The position numbers were made by a program, and so were the translations under genes. The notes under the pieces were generated by a model. That model made no database searches, was not told the origin of the DNA, and saw only the letters and a list, made by a program, of their open reading frames with translations. 64,000 nucleotides of DNA from Ignavibacteria bacterium UBA6906 (GTDB lineage Bacteria; Bacteroidota; Ignavibacteria; UBA10030; UBA6906), in NCBI GenBank assembly GCA_002451155.1, contig DKBG01000042.1:1-64000 (forward strand), in the 5' to 3' direction. Position 1 is the stretch's first letter; every line of letters starts with the position of its first letter. Below are positions 55,162-64,000 of the stretch, piece by piece.

Positions 55162-57393
55162 CTAGTCTCCGCTGACCTCGAACCGACCGGTCAGCACATC
55201 GCGTGAATTGCCCCCTACCTGGACCAGAAAGGCCCCTGGTTCCACAACGCGCTTCATCGCGGGATTGAGCATTGACAGACTCGCCGGCGTAAGGATGAAA
55301 TTCACCGTCCGCGCTTCGCCCGGACGGAGCGAGATTTTGACAAACCCTCGAAGTTCTTTCACCGGCCGGGTGACGCTTCCGGCGAGGTCACGAATGTACA
55401 GCTGCACCACTTCTTCCCCCTGCCTGTCACCTGCATTCAGTACCTCCACGCTCACCTTCAGATGTTCGCCCGGCGAGATTCGTAATTTCTCGAGCGTGAG
55501 AGACCGGTATACAAAACGGGTATAACTCAGCCCGTACCCGAACGGGTAGAGGGGAATGGATGGCGAGTCGATGTACTTTGAGTTCCACTTCACTGAGTCA
55601 ACGGGCGGTCTTCCGGTGTTTTTGTGGTTGTAGTAGAGGGGGATCTGCCCGACAGAGTAGGGAAATGTGGCCGGTAATTTCCCCGAGGGGTTCACGTCGC
55701 CGAAAAGCACGTCCGCCACGGCGTTCCCCCCCTCGACTCCGGCAAACCAGGTTTCAAGGACTGCCGTTGCGCGTTCATGGATCCCGGGAATCGCGAGCGG
55801 GCGTCCGTTCATCAGGACAACCGCAACCGGTTTCTTCGCCTTCAGGATCTCATCCAGCAACTGCTCCTGGACTCCGGGGAGGCCAAGGGTGGCCCGGCTC
55901 GCCGCCTCCCCGCTCATGGATGAAGCCTCCCCGAGGACCGCGATCACGACATCTGCTTTTCGCGCGGCATCCAGAGCTTCCGCAAATCCTCCGGTTGAGT
56001 TCCCGTCGATTTCACATCCTTTCGCGTAGAGAATCCGTTTCCCCGCCCTCGCACGAAGACCGCGGAGCACAGAGATCGCATCTTGGGCACGGCCGGCAGC
56101 ATGCCAGGGACCAAGGATACTCTCGCTGTCGTCGGCAAGCGGCCCGACAACAGCAATCAATCCCGTTCCTTCCCTGACCGGCAGAAGGCCCGCGTCGTTC
56201 TTGAGAAGAACCAGCGATCTCCGCGCGACGTCTCGTGCCAGCTGGCGGTGCGAGGGGGAGAGGATTGTCTTCTGTTCACGGTCCGAACTTGCGGAGCGGT
56301 ATGGGTTTTCAAAGAGTCCCAGCATGAATTTTACACGCAGCACACGTCGCACGGCCTTATCGAGAACTTCCACAGACAATTTTCCTGACTGAACAAGTTC
56401 CATGCAATAGTCGTGATAGGCATTTCCCTCCATGTCCATATCCACGCCTGCAGTCAGAGCAAGAAGCGCTGCATCCTCATGAGTCGCGGCGATCCCGTGC
56501 TCCTGTAGCTCCGCAACAGACCCCCAGTCGCTGACGACAAATCCCTGGAATCCCCATTCACCGCGGAGGATGTCGGTCAGGAGGTGGGAGTTGGCAGTGC
56601 TCGGCACACCCCCGATCTCATTGAACGAACACATAATGGTTGCGGCTCCCGCCTTGACTGCAGCCTCGAAGGGAGGAAGGTACACTTCACGCAGGGTGCG
56701 CTCAGAGATATCAACGGTGTTGTAGTCCCTTCCTCCTTCCGCTCCGCCATAGGCAGCAAAATGTTTCGGGCAGGCAACCAGGGAAGTTTGATCCCCCACG
56801 TCTTCACCTTGAAAGCCCATCACTCTAGAGGCTGCCATGAGTGATCCAAGGAACGGATCTTCGCCAGATCCTTCAGCGATTCTTCCCCATCGCGGATCTC
56901 GCGCAATGTCGACCATGGGAGCAAATGTCCAGTGCAGGCCGGAGGCTGCCGCCTCCACGGCCGCGACCCGTGCCGACTGACGCACAAGATCCGGTTCCCA
57001 GGTGCTGGCCTCCGCCAGGGGGATCGGGAACACGGTCCGGAATCCGTGGATTACATCGAACCCGAACAGAAGAGGTATCCCCAGCCGGGAATCTTCCACG
57101 GCAACTCTCTGGATCCGATGTGTCAGGTCTGCGCCCACAGCATTCAGCAGGCTGCCTATTTTCCCCGCCTGGACCTCGGCTTCCAGTGCGGGGGAAAGGG
57201 CGGTAGAGTCTACCGCTGATTTCGATCGAAAGGTCATCAGAACGAGCTGCCCCACTTTTTCTTCTATCGTCATTCGTGAGAGCAGGGAGTCAATCCGGAG
57301 ATCGAGGGCTGTTCCGGGTTTGTCCTCCCTCGCAAACACTGCCAGGTGTGCAGACACAAGAAGGAGAAGAAGAACTTTGTGAGGATGGCGCAT
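55162..57393 (-). CDS. GH3 beta-glucosidase (BglX-like)
   Basis: 743 residues from the ATG at 57393, which has a GGGGAA site and is followed directly by a signal peptide (VLLLLLVSAHLAVFA). The catalytic domain shows KHFAAYGGAEGG and nucleophile Asp in FVVSDWGSVAEL, and the second domain holds the likely acid/base near LGEASSMSGEAASR. A C-terminal FnIII-like domain ends GEVVQLYIRDLAGSVTRP. The family cleaves terminal beta-D-glucosyl (and similar) residues, usually in the periplasm. It is the second gene of the ROK, GH3, ABC, GH3 operon. Confidence 0.94.
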   Translation of the reverse strand: MRHPHKVLLLLLVSAHLAVFAREDKPGTALDLRIDSLLSRMTIEEKVGQLVLMTFRSKSAVDSTALSPALEAEVQAGKIGSLLNAVGADLTHRIQRVAVEDSRLGIPLLFGFDVIHGFRTVFPIPLAEASTWEPDLVRQSARVAAVEAAASGLHWTFAPMVDIARDPRWGRIAEGSGEDPFLGSLMAASRVMGFQGEDVGDQTSLVACPKHFAAYGGAEGGRDYNTVDISERTLREVYLPPFEAAVKAGAATIMCSFNEIGGVPSTANSHLLTDILRGEWGFQGFVVSDWGSVAELQEHGIAATHEDAALLALTAGVDMDMEGNAYHDYCMELVQSGKLSVEVLDKAVRRVLRVKFMLGLFENPYRSASSDREQKTILSPSHRQLARDVARRSLVLLKNDAGLLPVREGTGLIAVVGPLADDSESILGPWHAAGRAQDAISVLRGLRARAGKRILYAKGCEIDGNSTGGFAEALDAARKADVVIAVLGEASSMSGEAASRATLGLPGVQEQLLDEILKAKKPVAVVLMNGRPLAIPGIHERATAVLETWFAGVEGGNAVADVLFGDVNPSGKLPATFPYSVGQIPLYYNHKNTGRPPVDSVKWNSKYIDSPSIPLYPFGYGLSYTRFVYRSLTLEKLRISPGEHLKVSVEVLNAGDRQGEEVVQLYIRDLAGSVTRPVKELRGFVKISLRPGEARTVNFILTPASLSMLNPAMKRVVEPGAFLVQVGGNSRDVLTGRFEVSGD

Positions 57394-57489
57394 TGAGTTC
57401 CCCAGGTCGTGTGTGTTCCGGCGAGCAGTGTGGCTCGGTGATTTCCTCATGATCCCACGGTCTCGGCCGGGCCGATCGCGGGCACGCTG

Positions 57490-58464
57490 TTAGCGGGAGT
57501 GCGATTTCTCCAGCTCGGTCCAGGCCAGGGCGGCCGCTCCCAGAACCCCCGCACCTCGTTCCTTGAGCCCGCTCGGCAAGAGTTTCACCTTGCCCTTGAA
57601 GATATTGAGCAGATGTCGTTCGAGATGAAGTGCCGTCGGCTCGAAGATCAGCGTGCCGGCGGCGGTCAAACCACCAGACAGAATGATTGCGGCAGGGCTG
57701 GTGTGAACGACAGAATCCGCAAGCTTCGTTCCGAGTATTTCACCGGTCACCGCGAATGCTTCACGCGCAATCGTGTCTCCTCGTTCTGCGGCGTCGGAGA
57801 TCATTTTCGCCGTGAGATCGTTGAATGCTATCCCGCGGAGTTCGCTTTCTGCTCTGCGGTCGGCGAGCAGTTCGTACACCGTACGGCATATTCCTGTCGC
57901 TGAGCAGTACGTCTCGAGGCAGCCCCGGCGGCCGCACCCGCACTCCCTCCCACCCGGGCGGGCGGTCATGTGCCCAAGCTCTCCCGCAAACCCGTCGTGC
58001 CCATAGACCAGTTCGCCGTTGACTATCAGGCCGCTCCCCAGTCCTGTCCCCAGAGTGATGACGATAAAGTCCTTGAGGCCCTTTCCCGCACCGAAAAGCA
58101 ACTCTCCGATCGCCGCCGCATTCGCATCGTTGGTGATCACGACCGGCACCTCGCTGTATCGCCGGAACAGGCCAACGACATCTGTGACCCCTTTCCAGCT
58201 AAGGTTGGGAGGGGATTCGACTGTTCCGCGATAGTAATTCGCGTTCGGCGCACCGATGCCTATCCCCTTCATGCGTGCCGCGGGACGCCGGGCGAGCAGT
58301 CCCCGGATGGACTCATCGAGCCTGGCGATCAATCGGGGCGCCGCCTCATCCGCGCGTGTCGGGACTGTAGCGTCATCATGCAGGTGGCCATTCCGATCCA
58401 CCAGACCGACTGTCGTATTGGTCCCGCCAATGTCGACACCGATCACGAGCTCCTCTGTAGTCAT
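57490..58464 (-). CDS. ROK-family sugar kinase (glucokinase-like)
   Basis: 324 residues from the ATG at 58464 (AAAGGATG upstream). The ATP-binding IGVDIGGTNTTVGLVD opens the protein; the ROK catalytic Asp is in VVITNDANAAAIGE, and the zinc-binding motif CGCGRRGCLETYCS with an upstream His in GELGHM is intact. Members phosphorylate glucose, fructose, mannose or N-acetyl sugars with ATP. No DNA-binding domain is present, so it is a kinase not a repressor. As first gene of the operon it presumably phosphorylates sugar imported by the ABC transporter. Confidence 0.93.
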   Translation of the reverse strand: MTTEELVIGVDIGGTNTTVGLVDRNGHLHDDATVPTRADEAAPRLIARLDESIRGLLARRPAARMKGIGIGAPNANYYRGTVESPPNLSWKGVTDVVGLFRRYSEVPVVITNDANAAAIGELLFGAGKGLKDFIVITLGTGLGSGLIVNGELVYGHDGFAGELGHMTARPGGRECGCGRRGCLETYCSATGICRTVYELLADRRAESELRGIAFNDLTAKMISDAAERGDTIAREAFAVTGEILGTKLADSVVHTSPAAIILSGGLTAAGTLIFEPTALHLERHLLNIFKGKVKLLPSGLKERGAGVLGAAALAWTELEKSHSR

Positions 58465-59120
58465 GGCATCCTTTGGTACGCAGTGATCAGAGAACACGGG
58501 AGCAGAAGATCCCACCGGGACGCGTCTGCTGCACCTTTCGGGAATTTGCAGAAAAGAAGAAAACCTCTGCGGCGTAGTGCTCTAAAATAGGGGGAACTTG
58601 CATCTTTCGCAATCCATCGACCGCTGAGAATGCACTTCGGGGCCGGACCATTCCATACCCTCGGCCTGCGTGTTCGAGTCCGGCCGAACGCCCCCCTCAA
58701 CAGGCTGCGGACACACCTGCCACCCTCGGAGCGGTGCTGATCCCGGCTTACGTCGACATCGAAGGCCAGGCCTATCAGCCGCGTATCGCAGGACGCTTTC
58801 CTGCGAACCGGTCGGGCACGGAGTGTCACGGATGAATCGTTCCTTATCCGCTACACGGCGACCACAGAGCACCTCCTGTGCGTGACAGGCTCGTTCGGCG
58901 GAAGATCCCGGCAACGGGTACGGTTTCCGGAGAGGAAAGCCCGGAGAGATCAGGCAGTTCAAGGTCAGCGTCTCGCTCCTCGACTTTTGCTGACACATCT
59001 CCGGCAGGGGCCGGAGCACCCATCACGGCAACATGATGAGAATCCCCGTTTGCGAACCTGCCGCACCGCCACCGCCCTCCTCGGCGCTTCCGCGGCAACG
59101 GTATCGGCCAGGCGGCCGCG
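58465..59120. other. Intergenic region, no recognisable gene
   Basis: 656 bp between the polyferredoxin gene end and the ROK kinase start, both on the minus strand. Short open frames exist on both strands but none has a ribosome site with a familiar product. A promoter candidate at 58584-58612 can serve the kinase operon. The remainder shows no hairpin or repeat I can name and may contain gene remnants. Confidence 0.5.
58584..58612 (-). promoter_or_regulatory. Candidate promoter for the ROK/GH3/ABC operon
   Basis: On the minus strand TTGCGA (58607-58612), a 17-bp spacer and TATTTT (58584-58589) match the sigma-70 consensus at 4 of 6 bases each. The leader to the ATG at 58464 would be about 113 nt. 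Moderate match only. Confidence 0.35.
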
Positions 59121-60689
59121 CTAGAATGGAAATTCCTGAATTTCTCCCTGCTCGATCGTATCAGGCTTTTTCAGCTCTGGCGGCTTGGCTTGCTGATGGG
59201 CGATATGGGCTTCCACGTAGATTGCTTTTTTCGGCTTGGTAGGACAGGAATGCTCACAGGCACCGCAACCGACACAGATCTCGTTTTTCAACTCCGGCAG
59301 CGTCAGCTTTCCCTCATAGGGGACCATTTTCACGGCTTTTGTTGGACAGTGTTCCGAGCAGGCCCCGCATTCCGTTTTCTTGGTGATGACAATGCAGTCT
59401 TCTTTCACGAACACGGCTTTGCCGAGCTGAACGAGCTTCTTCTCCGGGAGGGGCAGCGGAAGAATCGCGCCGCTGGGACAGATCTCCCCGCAGATGGTGC
59501 AATCATAGTTGCAGTAGCTTACCCAGTAGTCCAGTTTCGGCTGAAAGAGGCCTCCCATGCCATACTCAAACAGCGACGGAACAAGCACCTGCGTTGGACA
59601 GGTGCTGATACAGAGATGACAGGCCGTACAGAGCCCGGAAAAGTGTTCGATGCCGCGGGAACCCGGCGGCGTTACCGGATGCAGCTGTCTCGGCTCGTCG
59701 CTCTTGACCGTCGCGCTGTCCTTCGGCAGACCCGCGAGCAGGACCCCCGGCCCGACCAACGTCTTGAGGACTGCACGCCTGCTGCTATCTGGCGGGGACG
59801 CGGATCTCTTTTCCCACGGCCAGTTCCATCCCGAGTACGTGACACCGACCGTCGGGCAGGACTCGATGCAATTGAAGCAGCTCACACATGCGGCAAAATC
59901 AACAGTCTTCTTCTCTGCGTCAACACAGTAGGCCTTGCACACTTTTTCGCAGAGACCGCAATCTTCGCAGGTGTTCTTGTCGATCACGATTTTGAACAGC
60001 GCGAATCGTGAGACCAGACCGAGCACCGCGCCGGCGGGACAGAGCGTGTTGCAGAAAAGCCGGCCGTGGGTATACGAGAGGTAGAAGAGCAGGAGAACAA
60101 AGAGAAGGGGGGCCGCCACCATGGCGACCCCGAATCCTTTCAGCGGAATATGAACAACGCTGTATGAACCGAGCGCGGAGAGGGAATAGGCAACGACGTT
60201 ATTCACGGCCAGGAGGATCGGGCGCGCCAGAGCCTGAACGATTCTGCCGAAATTGCTGAAGGGTTCCGTGAGGTTCAGGAGCGTCATACTCCCGAGAAGC
60301 GCCAGCAGAACGGTCACTGCGAGCAGAGTGTAGTGCAGACGATAGTGGGGTCTTCTGTACTCAAACCACTTCCGTCGCCGCCGGACGCGCCGGTCACGTA
60401 TCCGCCGGAAGCGAATAATGAAGTCCTGGAGTGTCCCGAGCGGACAGATGGAAGAACAGTAGACCCGTCCGAACACCAGCGTCAGGACAAGAATGCAGGC
60501 GGCTCCCACCGTCCAGAGCCCGATCCCCACTACTGTCTTCGTCACTGCCGGAACGAACTGGAATGCTACGAGCATACTCATCGTGTCCGGCGGGATCCAC
60601 CTGCCGATGTCAAGGAAGAGAATACCGGTCAGGAGAAAGAAGAGAAGCGATACGACGATCCGAACGATCTTCAGATGCTCGAGCTTCAT
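59121..60689 (-). CDS. Membrane polyferredoxin, NapH/NapG-like fusion with internal Tat-like motif
   Basis: 522 residues. The N-terminal half has several membrane segments and the CxxxCP pairs of NapH/YccM proteins (YCSSICPLG, FCNTLCPAG), followed by two 4Fe-4S motifs (CEDCGLCEKVCKAYC, CVSCFNCIESCP). A central SRRAVLK (303-309) before a hydrophobic stretch (TLVGPGVLLAGLP) looks exactly like a twin-arginine signal. Four further cluster motifs follow (CTACHLCISTCP, CTICGEICPSG, CGACSEHCP, CVGCGACEHSCP), as in exported NapG. It therefore looks like a fused quinol-dehydrogenase electron conduit. It starts 3 bp after the DUF362 stop. Confidence 0.88.
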   Translation of the reverse strand: MKLEHLKIVRIVVSLLFFLLTGILFLDIGRWIPPDTMSMLVAFQFVPAVTKTVVGIGLWTVGAACILVLTLVFGRVYCSSICPLGTLQDFIIRFRRIRDRRVRRRRKWFEYRRPHYRLHYTLLAVTVLLALLGSMTLLNLTEPFSNFGRIVQALARPILLAVNNVVAYSLSALGSYSVVHIPLKGFGVAMVAAPLLFVLLLFYLSYTHGRLFCNTLCPAGAVLGLVSRFALFKIVIDKNTCEDCGLCEKVCKAYCVDAEKKTVDFAACVSCFNCIESCPTVGVTYSGWNWPWEKRSASPPDSSRRAVLKTLVGPGVLLAGLPKDSATVKSDEPRQLHPVTPPGSRGIEHFSGLCTACHLCISTCPTQVLVPSLFEYGMGGLFQPKLDYWVSYCNYDCTICGEICPSGAILPLPLPEKKLVQLGKAVFVKEDCIVITKKTECGACSEHCPTKAVKMVPYEGKLTLPELKNEICVGCGACEHSCPTKPKKAIYVEAHIAHQQAKPPELKKPDTIEQGEIQEFPF

Positions 60690-60692
60690 GCG

Positions 60693-61619
60693 CTACAGGG
60701 CGATCCGTTTGATATTCAGATTTTCCAGGTCCTTGCGCCCAACCCCCCGCTCCGCCGCCAGCGCAATATACCGCACGTTGTCCGGATCCAATCCAAAGAG
60801 CTTGGCGGCCGCCGCATCCGCCGCCACCATATCTGTCGCAATCAACTGGGCTTTCATGATGACCACATCCTCGACCGACACCCCGCGCGGACCGTTTCTT
60901 TTCATCACCGCGTACGCATCGACGATCGTGAGCGTCGGCTTTCGAAACGCGGCATATTCCGCAATGCAGAGATGAAGATCATTGGAGTGCCAGAATCCCC
61001 GGTCCCATACATTGCCCATCAGGTTTTTCATTGCCACGGTTATCCGCGTCGAGCTATGGCTTTTCAGGACCGGCACATTTATGAACACGTCGCTTTCAAG
61101 AACCAGCTCATGTTCCTTCGTTGTCTTGAGAACTGAGGCCCCGGGAATGCTGACTTCCTGAAAGTACCCCTCGCTATTTCCGGGGGCCATCGTGGCTCCC
61201 GCCGCCTTGACGGTCTCTTCAATCCCGCTCGTCCGATAGCACCGCTGCCAGTTGTCGCAGGTATGATCGAACACGTACACTTCTTTCGCCCCCGCGTCCA
61301 GACAGTGCCGGATGATCCGCGCAATCAATGCAGGGTTTGTGTTCCCTGCGCGTTCCGGCGCAACATCCCATCCAACGTTCGGCTTGATCACTACCTTCTG
61401 ACCCTTCCGCACGAACGCCTTCATACCGCCGAGCGCTTCGATCCCCCGATCAAACATCATATCCGGCATCCCTCCCCGGATCGCCACCAGGTCAATCGGG
61501 GCTGGCGCGCGTTCAACGCGAGGCATCGCCATCAGCGAGCGGGGCGTTCCCAGCGCAAAGTAGCTTCCCGCAAGGGCGCTCATGCCGAGCGTACGTCTGA
61601 AAAATGTTCGTCGATCCAT
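60693..61619 (-). CDS. DUF362 family protein with Tat signal
   Basis: 308 residues from the ATG at 61619, which has GGAGGAT 4-5 bp upstream. The N-terminus MDRRTFFRRTLGMSALAGSY is a Tat signal. The body matches DUF362: VVIKPNVGWDVAPERAGNTN, YVFDHTCDNW, FINVPVLKSHSSTRITVAMK and KNLMGNVWDRG. The family often occurs with ferredoxin domains and may bind a cofactor or metal, but its reaction is unknown. It is the first gene of a pair with the polyferredoxin 3 bp downstream, so the two probably work together in periplasmic electron transfer. Confidence 0.87.
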   Translation of the reverse strand: MDRRTFFRRTLGMSALAGSYFALGTPRSLMAMPRVERAPAPIDLVAIRGGMPDMMFDRGIEALGGMKAFVRKGQKVVIKPNVGWDVAPERAGNTNPALIARIIRHCLDAGAKEVYVFDHTCDNWQRCYRTSGIEETVKAAGATMAPGNSEGYFQEVSIPGASVLKTTKEHELVLESDVFINVPVLKSHSSTRITVAMKNLMGNVWDRGFWHSNDLHLCIAEYAAFRKPTLTIVDAYAVMKRNGPRGVSVEDVVIMKAQLIATDMVAADAAAAKLFGLDPDNVRYIALAAERGVGRKDLENLNIKRIAL

Positions 61620-61729
61620 GATATCCTCCCTCATTGTCTCCCCCTCAGGGGGCGTGATATCCGGGGTATACGTGTGTCCGTCTGGGAGTCCGGCGAAATC
61701 CTGCAGGACTGTTCACACCAATCACCGTG

Positions 61730-63958
61730 CTAGAGGTTTCGCTTCCAGAACTCAAGCATCGTCGTGTACAGATGAATCCGTGCGGGGCGATCCGCAATAC
61801 CGTGCATCCTCATCGGGTAAAGCATCAACTCGAACTGCTTGTTCGCCCGGATTAACTCATCGATAAAGGCCCAGGTGTTCTGAATGTGCACGTTGTCGTC
61901 GTAGGTCCCATGGACGATCAACAGTCTTCCGTTCAGATCCTTCGCGTAGCGCAGGAGGGAAGTTTCCTCCAACCCCTGAAGGTTGTCCGTCTCGGTCTTC
62001 ATGGCCGATTCCCCGAACTTCGTATCGTAGAAGCGGAAGTCGGTCACTCCCGCGACGGCGATGCCGGCTTTGAACTCTTTCGACCGGGTCATTGCAAGCA
62101 GAGTATAACTCCCGCCACCGCTCCACCCCCATATTCCGACCCGCGTGGAATCGACGAACGGCTGGGTCTTCAACCAGCGAACCGCGTCTACCAGGTCGTG
62201 AAGTTCAGTCTCGGCCATGAAACGCCGCGTTACCAGGTTCTCAAGGGTCTTGCTGGCCGCCGTTGCAGTGCGGGGATCGACGCGGGCAACAAGGAAGCCC
62301 TGTGCCAGCAGGAGATTGTCCCAGAGGATGTCTCGTTCCCACTGATTCAGGACCTGTGGCGCGGACGGTCCACCGTACACATAGAGTATCAACGGATACG
62401 TGCGCGTCGGATCAAAATCTGCCGGTTTCAGGATCTGTGCCGGAAGGAGAAATCCGTCGCGCGCCGGAATAGAGAGGAGGGATGGGGTCTGGAGATGAAA
62501 TTCCGTCAGACGGGCCTGAGTGTCACCGGCCATTGTCGTGATCACTGAGCCGTCCCCCCGACAGAGCCGCAGCGACGGCATGACCGATGCGCTGGAATAC
62601 TTGTCGAAATAATACGTGCCAGCGGTGTTCGACGTGATCGTGTGAACGCCAGGCTCCTGTGAGACCCTCATAAACCCGGTCCCGTCAGGCCGGACCCTGT
62701 ACAGGTGACGTTCCAGGGGGGACTTCTCCGTAGCCGTGAAGTAGATCCAGCCGTTCTCCTCGTCAACGGCGGTCACTGACTGGTCCAGCCAGAAGACACC
62801 GCCGGAACTCCGGAGGGACCAGGGACCATGTGTCACGCGGTTTACAAGTTTCCCTTCGAGCGTATACCGGTAGAGGTGTTTATAGCCATCCCGCTCAGAG
62901 GCCCAGAGAAAATGTTGTCCGTCCTTCATGAAGTGGAGATCATCGACGATGTTGACCCAGCCGCTGTCCTTTTCAGTGAGAATAAGCGATCCCCTGCCTG
63001 TCATCCTGTCCGCGAAGAAGAGATTGAGTTCCGTTTGCTGCCTATTCATCGTCTGGACGGCAAGCCTGCGTCCGTCGGGGAGCCATTTCACGCGGACGCA
63101 ATATTCATACGGGTGGGTTCCCGGCACAACCCAGCGAATCTCCCCGGAGGCAACCTCGATGATTCCGGCGCGAACGACAGGATTCTTCTGTCCGATCTTC
63201 GGATACCTCTGGCGTATGACCCTCGGTGTCCAGGGCTTGAAATCCACGTAATATTGGACGCTGACCCCCGATTCATCCGTTTGAAGGAAGGCGATGGCTG
63301 ACCCGTCATCGGACCACCAATACGCGCCATCCTTCCTCCCAAAGACTTCCTCCCAGTAGACCCATGAGAGTGTCCCGTTCAGGAGGCTGTCCGTTCCGTC
63401 ACGGGTAAGCGGGCGTTCCCGTCTCGACAGAAGATCGTACAGGTACAGATTGTTCTGCCGGACGTACGCGATCTTTCCTCCGTCCGGGGAAAAGGAGAGG
63501 CATGTTTCCGCCTCACGGGTTTCAGTGATGCGAACGAAATCGGCCGTCTGGAAGCGGAGGAGATAGATATCCCCCCCAAACAGATACAGGCCGTTCCGGC
63601 CCGACCCATCAATCTCGAGCGGATTCGGAAGGGTTTCGGGGGCGAGGGAATCCCCGAGGAGCGATCTCATCGCCGCTAGAGCCCGGCCGGGGTCCACCAG
63701 CTGGGTCCGTCTCCCTGACGCCTGATTCAGAATCTCCGGCGCCCGCTCACGCGCCGGACGACCGCGGTCATACACCAGAGCGCCGCCCGACGAGAGCCAG
63801 CGTACAGAGGGAAGGGACAGGACGTCGGCCGCTTCGGGACCGTAGATCCACTCAACGCTGAGTGTCTTTCCGGAGTCGGGCACCTGGCCCAACGCCGGAT
63901 ATTGTACGCATAACAGGTAGACAGACAGGGCAATGCCGATAGCGCGATTCCGAGGCAT
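61730..63958 (-). CDS. Dipeptidyl-peptidase IV-like S9 family serine peptidase (third of three)
   Basis: 742 residues from the ATG at 63958 (GAGGAA upstream; an in-frame GTG two codons earlier is possible). Signal peptide (IGIALSVYLLCVQYPALGQ), propeller with WVYWEEVFGRKDG, and hydrolase domain with GWSGGG (Ser613), GTYDDNVHIQNT and MRMHGIAD. The three S9 paralogues share architecture, and the GWSGGG loop links this one most closely to the 45632 gene. It lies 110 bp upstream of the DUF362 gene on the same strand. Likely a periplasmic dipeptidyl peptidase. Confidence 0.93.
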   Translation of the reverse strand: MPRNRAIGIALSVYLLCVQYPALGQVPDSGKTLSVEWIYGPEAADVLSLPSVRWLSSGGALVYDRGRPARERAPEILNQASGRRTQLVDPGRALAAMRSLLGDSLAPETLPNPLEIDGSGRNGLYLFGGDIYLLRFQTADFVRITETREAETCLSFSPDGGKIAYVRQNNLYLYDLLSRRERPLTRDGTDSLLNGTLSWVYWEEVFGRKDGAYWWSDDGSAIAFLQTDESGVSVQYYVDFKPWTPRVIRQRYPKIGQKNPVVRAGIIEVASGEIRWVVPGTHPYEYCVRVKWLPDGRRLAVQTMNRQQTELNLFFADRMTGRGSLILTEKDSGWVNIVDDLHFMKDGQHFLWASERDGYKHLYRYTLEGKLVNRVTHGPWSLRSSGGVFWLDQSVTAVDEENGWIYFTATEKSPLERHLYRVRPDGTGFMRVSQEPGVHTITSNTAGTYYFDKYSSASVMPSLRLCRGDGSVITTMAGDTQARLTEFHLQTPSLLSIPARDGFLLPAQILKPADFDPTRTYPLILYVYGGPSAPQVLNQWERDILWDNLLLAQGFLVARVDPRTATAASKTLENLVTRRFMAETELHDLVDAVRWLKTQPFVDSTRVGIWGWSGGGSYTLLAMTRSKEFKAGIAVAGVTDFRFYDTKFGESAMKTETDNLQGLEETSLLRYAKDLNGRLLIVHGTYDDNVHIQNTWAFIDELIRANKQFELMLYPMRMHGIADRPARIHLYTTMLEFWKRNL

Positions 63959-64000
63959 TCGCACGTGTTCCTCACAGTACAGACGGTTAGATACGGATGG

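Noticed and set aside
54178..55206. Plus-strand open frame of 342 codons opposite the RbsA-like ATPase
   Set aside because: The opposite strand has complete Walker and signature motifs; this frame has none.
58582..59019. Minus-strand open frame of 145 codons in the large gap
   Set aside because: No ribosome site, Cys/Arg/Pro-rich product without any family feature; probably chance.
1..64000. Search for tRNA, rRNA, CRISPR arrays, transposases, integrases and attachment sites
   Set aside because: No cloverleaf, conserved rRNA segment, regular direct-repeat array or mobile-element gene was found by eye. Divergent tRNAs could be missed without a covariance search.

Overview
The window reads as one chromosomal stretch of a Gram-negative, fairly GC-rich member of the FCB group, most likely the Bacteroidota/Chlorobi/Ignavibacteria side. 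This is inferred from gene content: a TamA/TamB pair, many small outer-membrane barrels, DUF3078 and DUF4136 proteins, three DPP-IV-like S9 peptidases, and many signal peptides and lipoboxes. Two promoters match the sigma-70 consensus almost perfectly, which fits Ignavibacteria/Chlorobi better than classical Bacteroidia. I see no rRNA, tRNA, CRISPR array, phage or insertion sequence.

Layout. 1-9320: peptide and amino-acid turnover (partial M24 aminopeptidase; a tightly packed minus-strand group of S9 peptidase, cysteine-desulfurase-like protein, homoserine dehydrogenase and D-aminoacylase-like lipoprotein; M28 peptidase). 9724-16376: an SPFH/band-7 protein followed by an 1868-residue protein that appears to join a degenerate aminotransferase fold, an intact PLP aminotransferase domain and a phosphoenolpyruvate-carboxylase-like domain. 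This is the most unusual locus. 16427-21434: glycan degradation (alpha-L-fucosidase, CBM9-like protein, GH20 hexosaminidase). 21591-24103: a small secreted protein, then a sugar nucleotidyltransferase and a GHMP kinase that overlap by 4 bp. 24387-32556: envelope proteins (two paralogous lipoproteins, a DUF4136 lipoprotein, several barrels) and phosphoglycerate mutase.

32675-35346: a compact three-gene cassette (aminotransferase, CDP-alcohol phosphotransferase, cytidylyltransferase-like protein) that looks like a lipid or phosphodiester head-group pathway. 35500-37094: NAPE-PLD-like metallo-hydrolase and a barrel. 37267-44658: TamB, interrupted by one in-frame TGA, then TamA. 44726-49966: aquaporin, second S9 peptidase, an enolase-superfamily enzyme and a bicupin. 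50030-58464: an uptake and hydrolysis operon for beta-glucosides (ROK kinase, GH3, ABC ATPase, ABC permease, GH3) without a binding protein. 59121-63958: a NapH/NapG-like polyferredoxin coupled to an exported DUF362 protein, then a third S9 peptidase.

Taken together the cell appears to be a heterotroph living on peptides and decorated glycans. Start codons were moved from the longest possible start wherever a Shine-Dalgarno site, signal peptide or ATGA overlap argued for it. No database search was run, so family calls rest on motifs recognised by eye.
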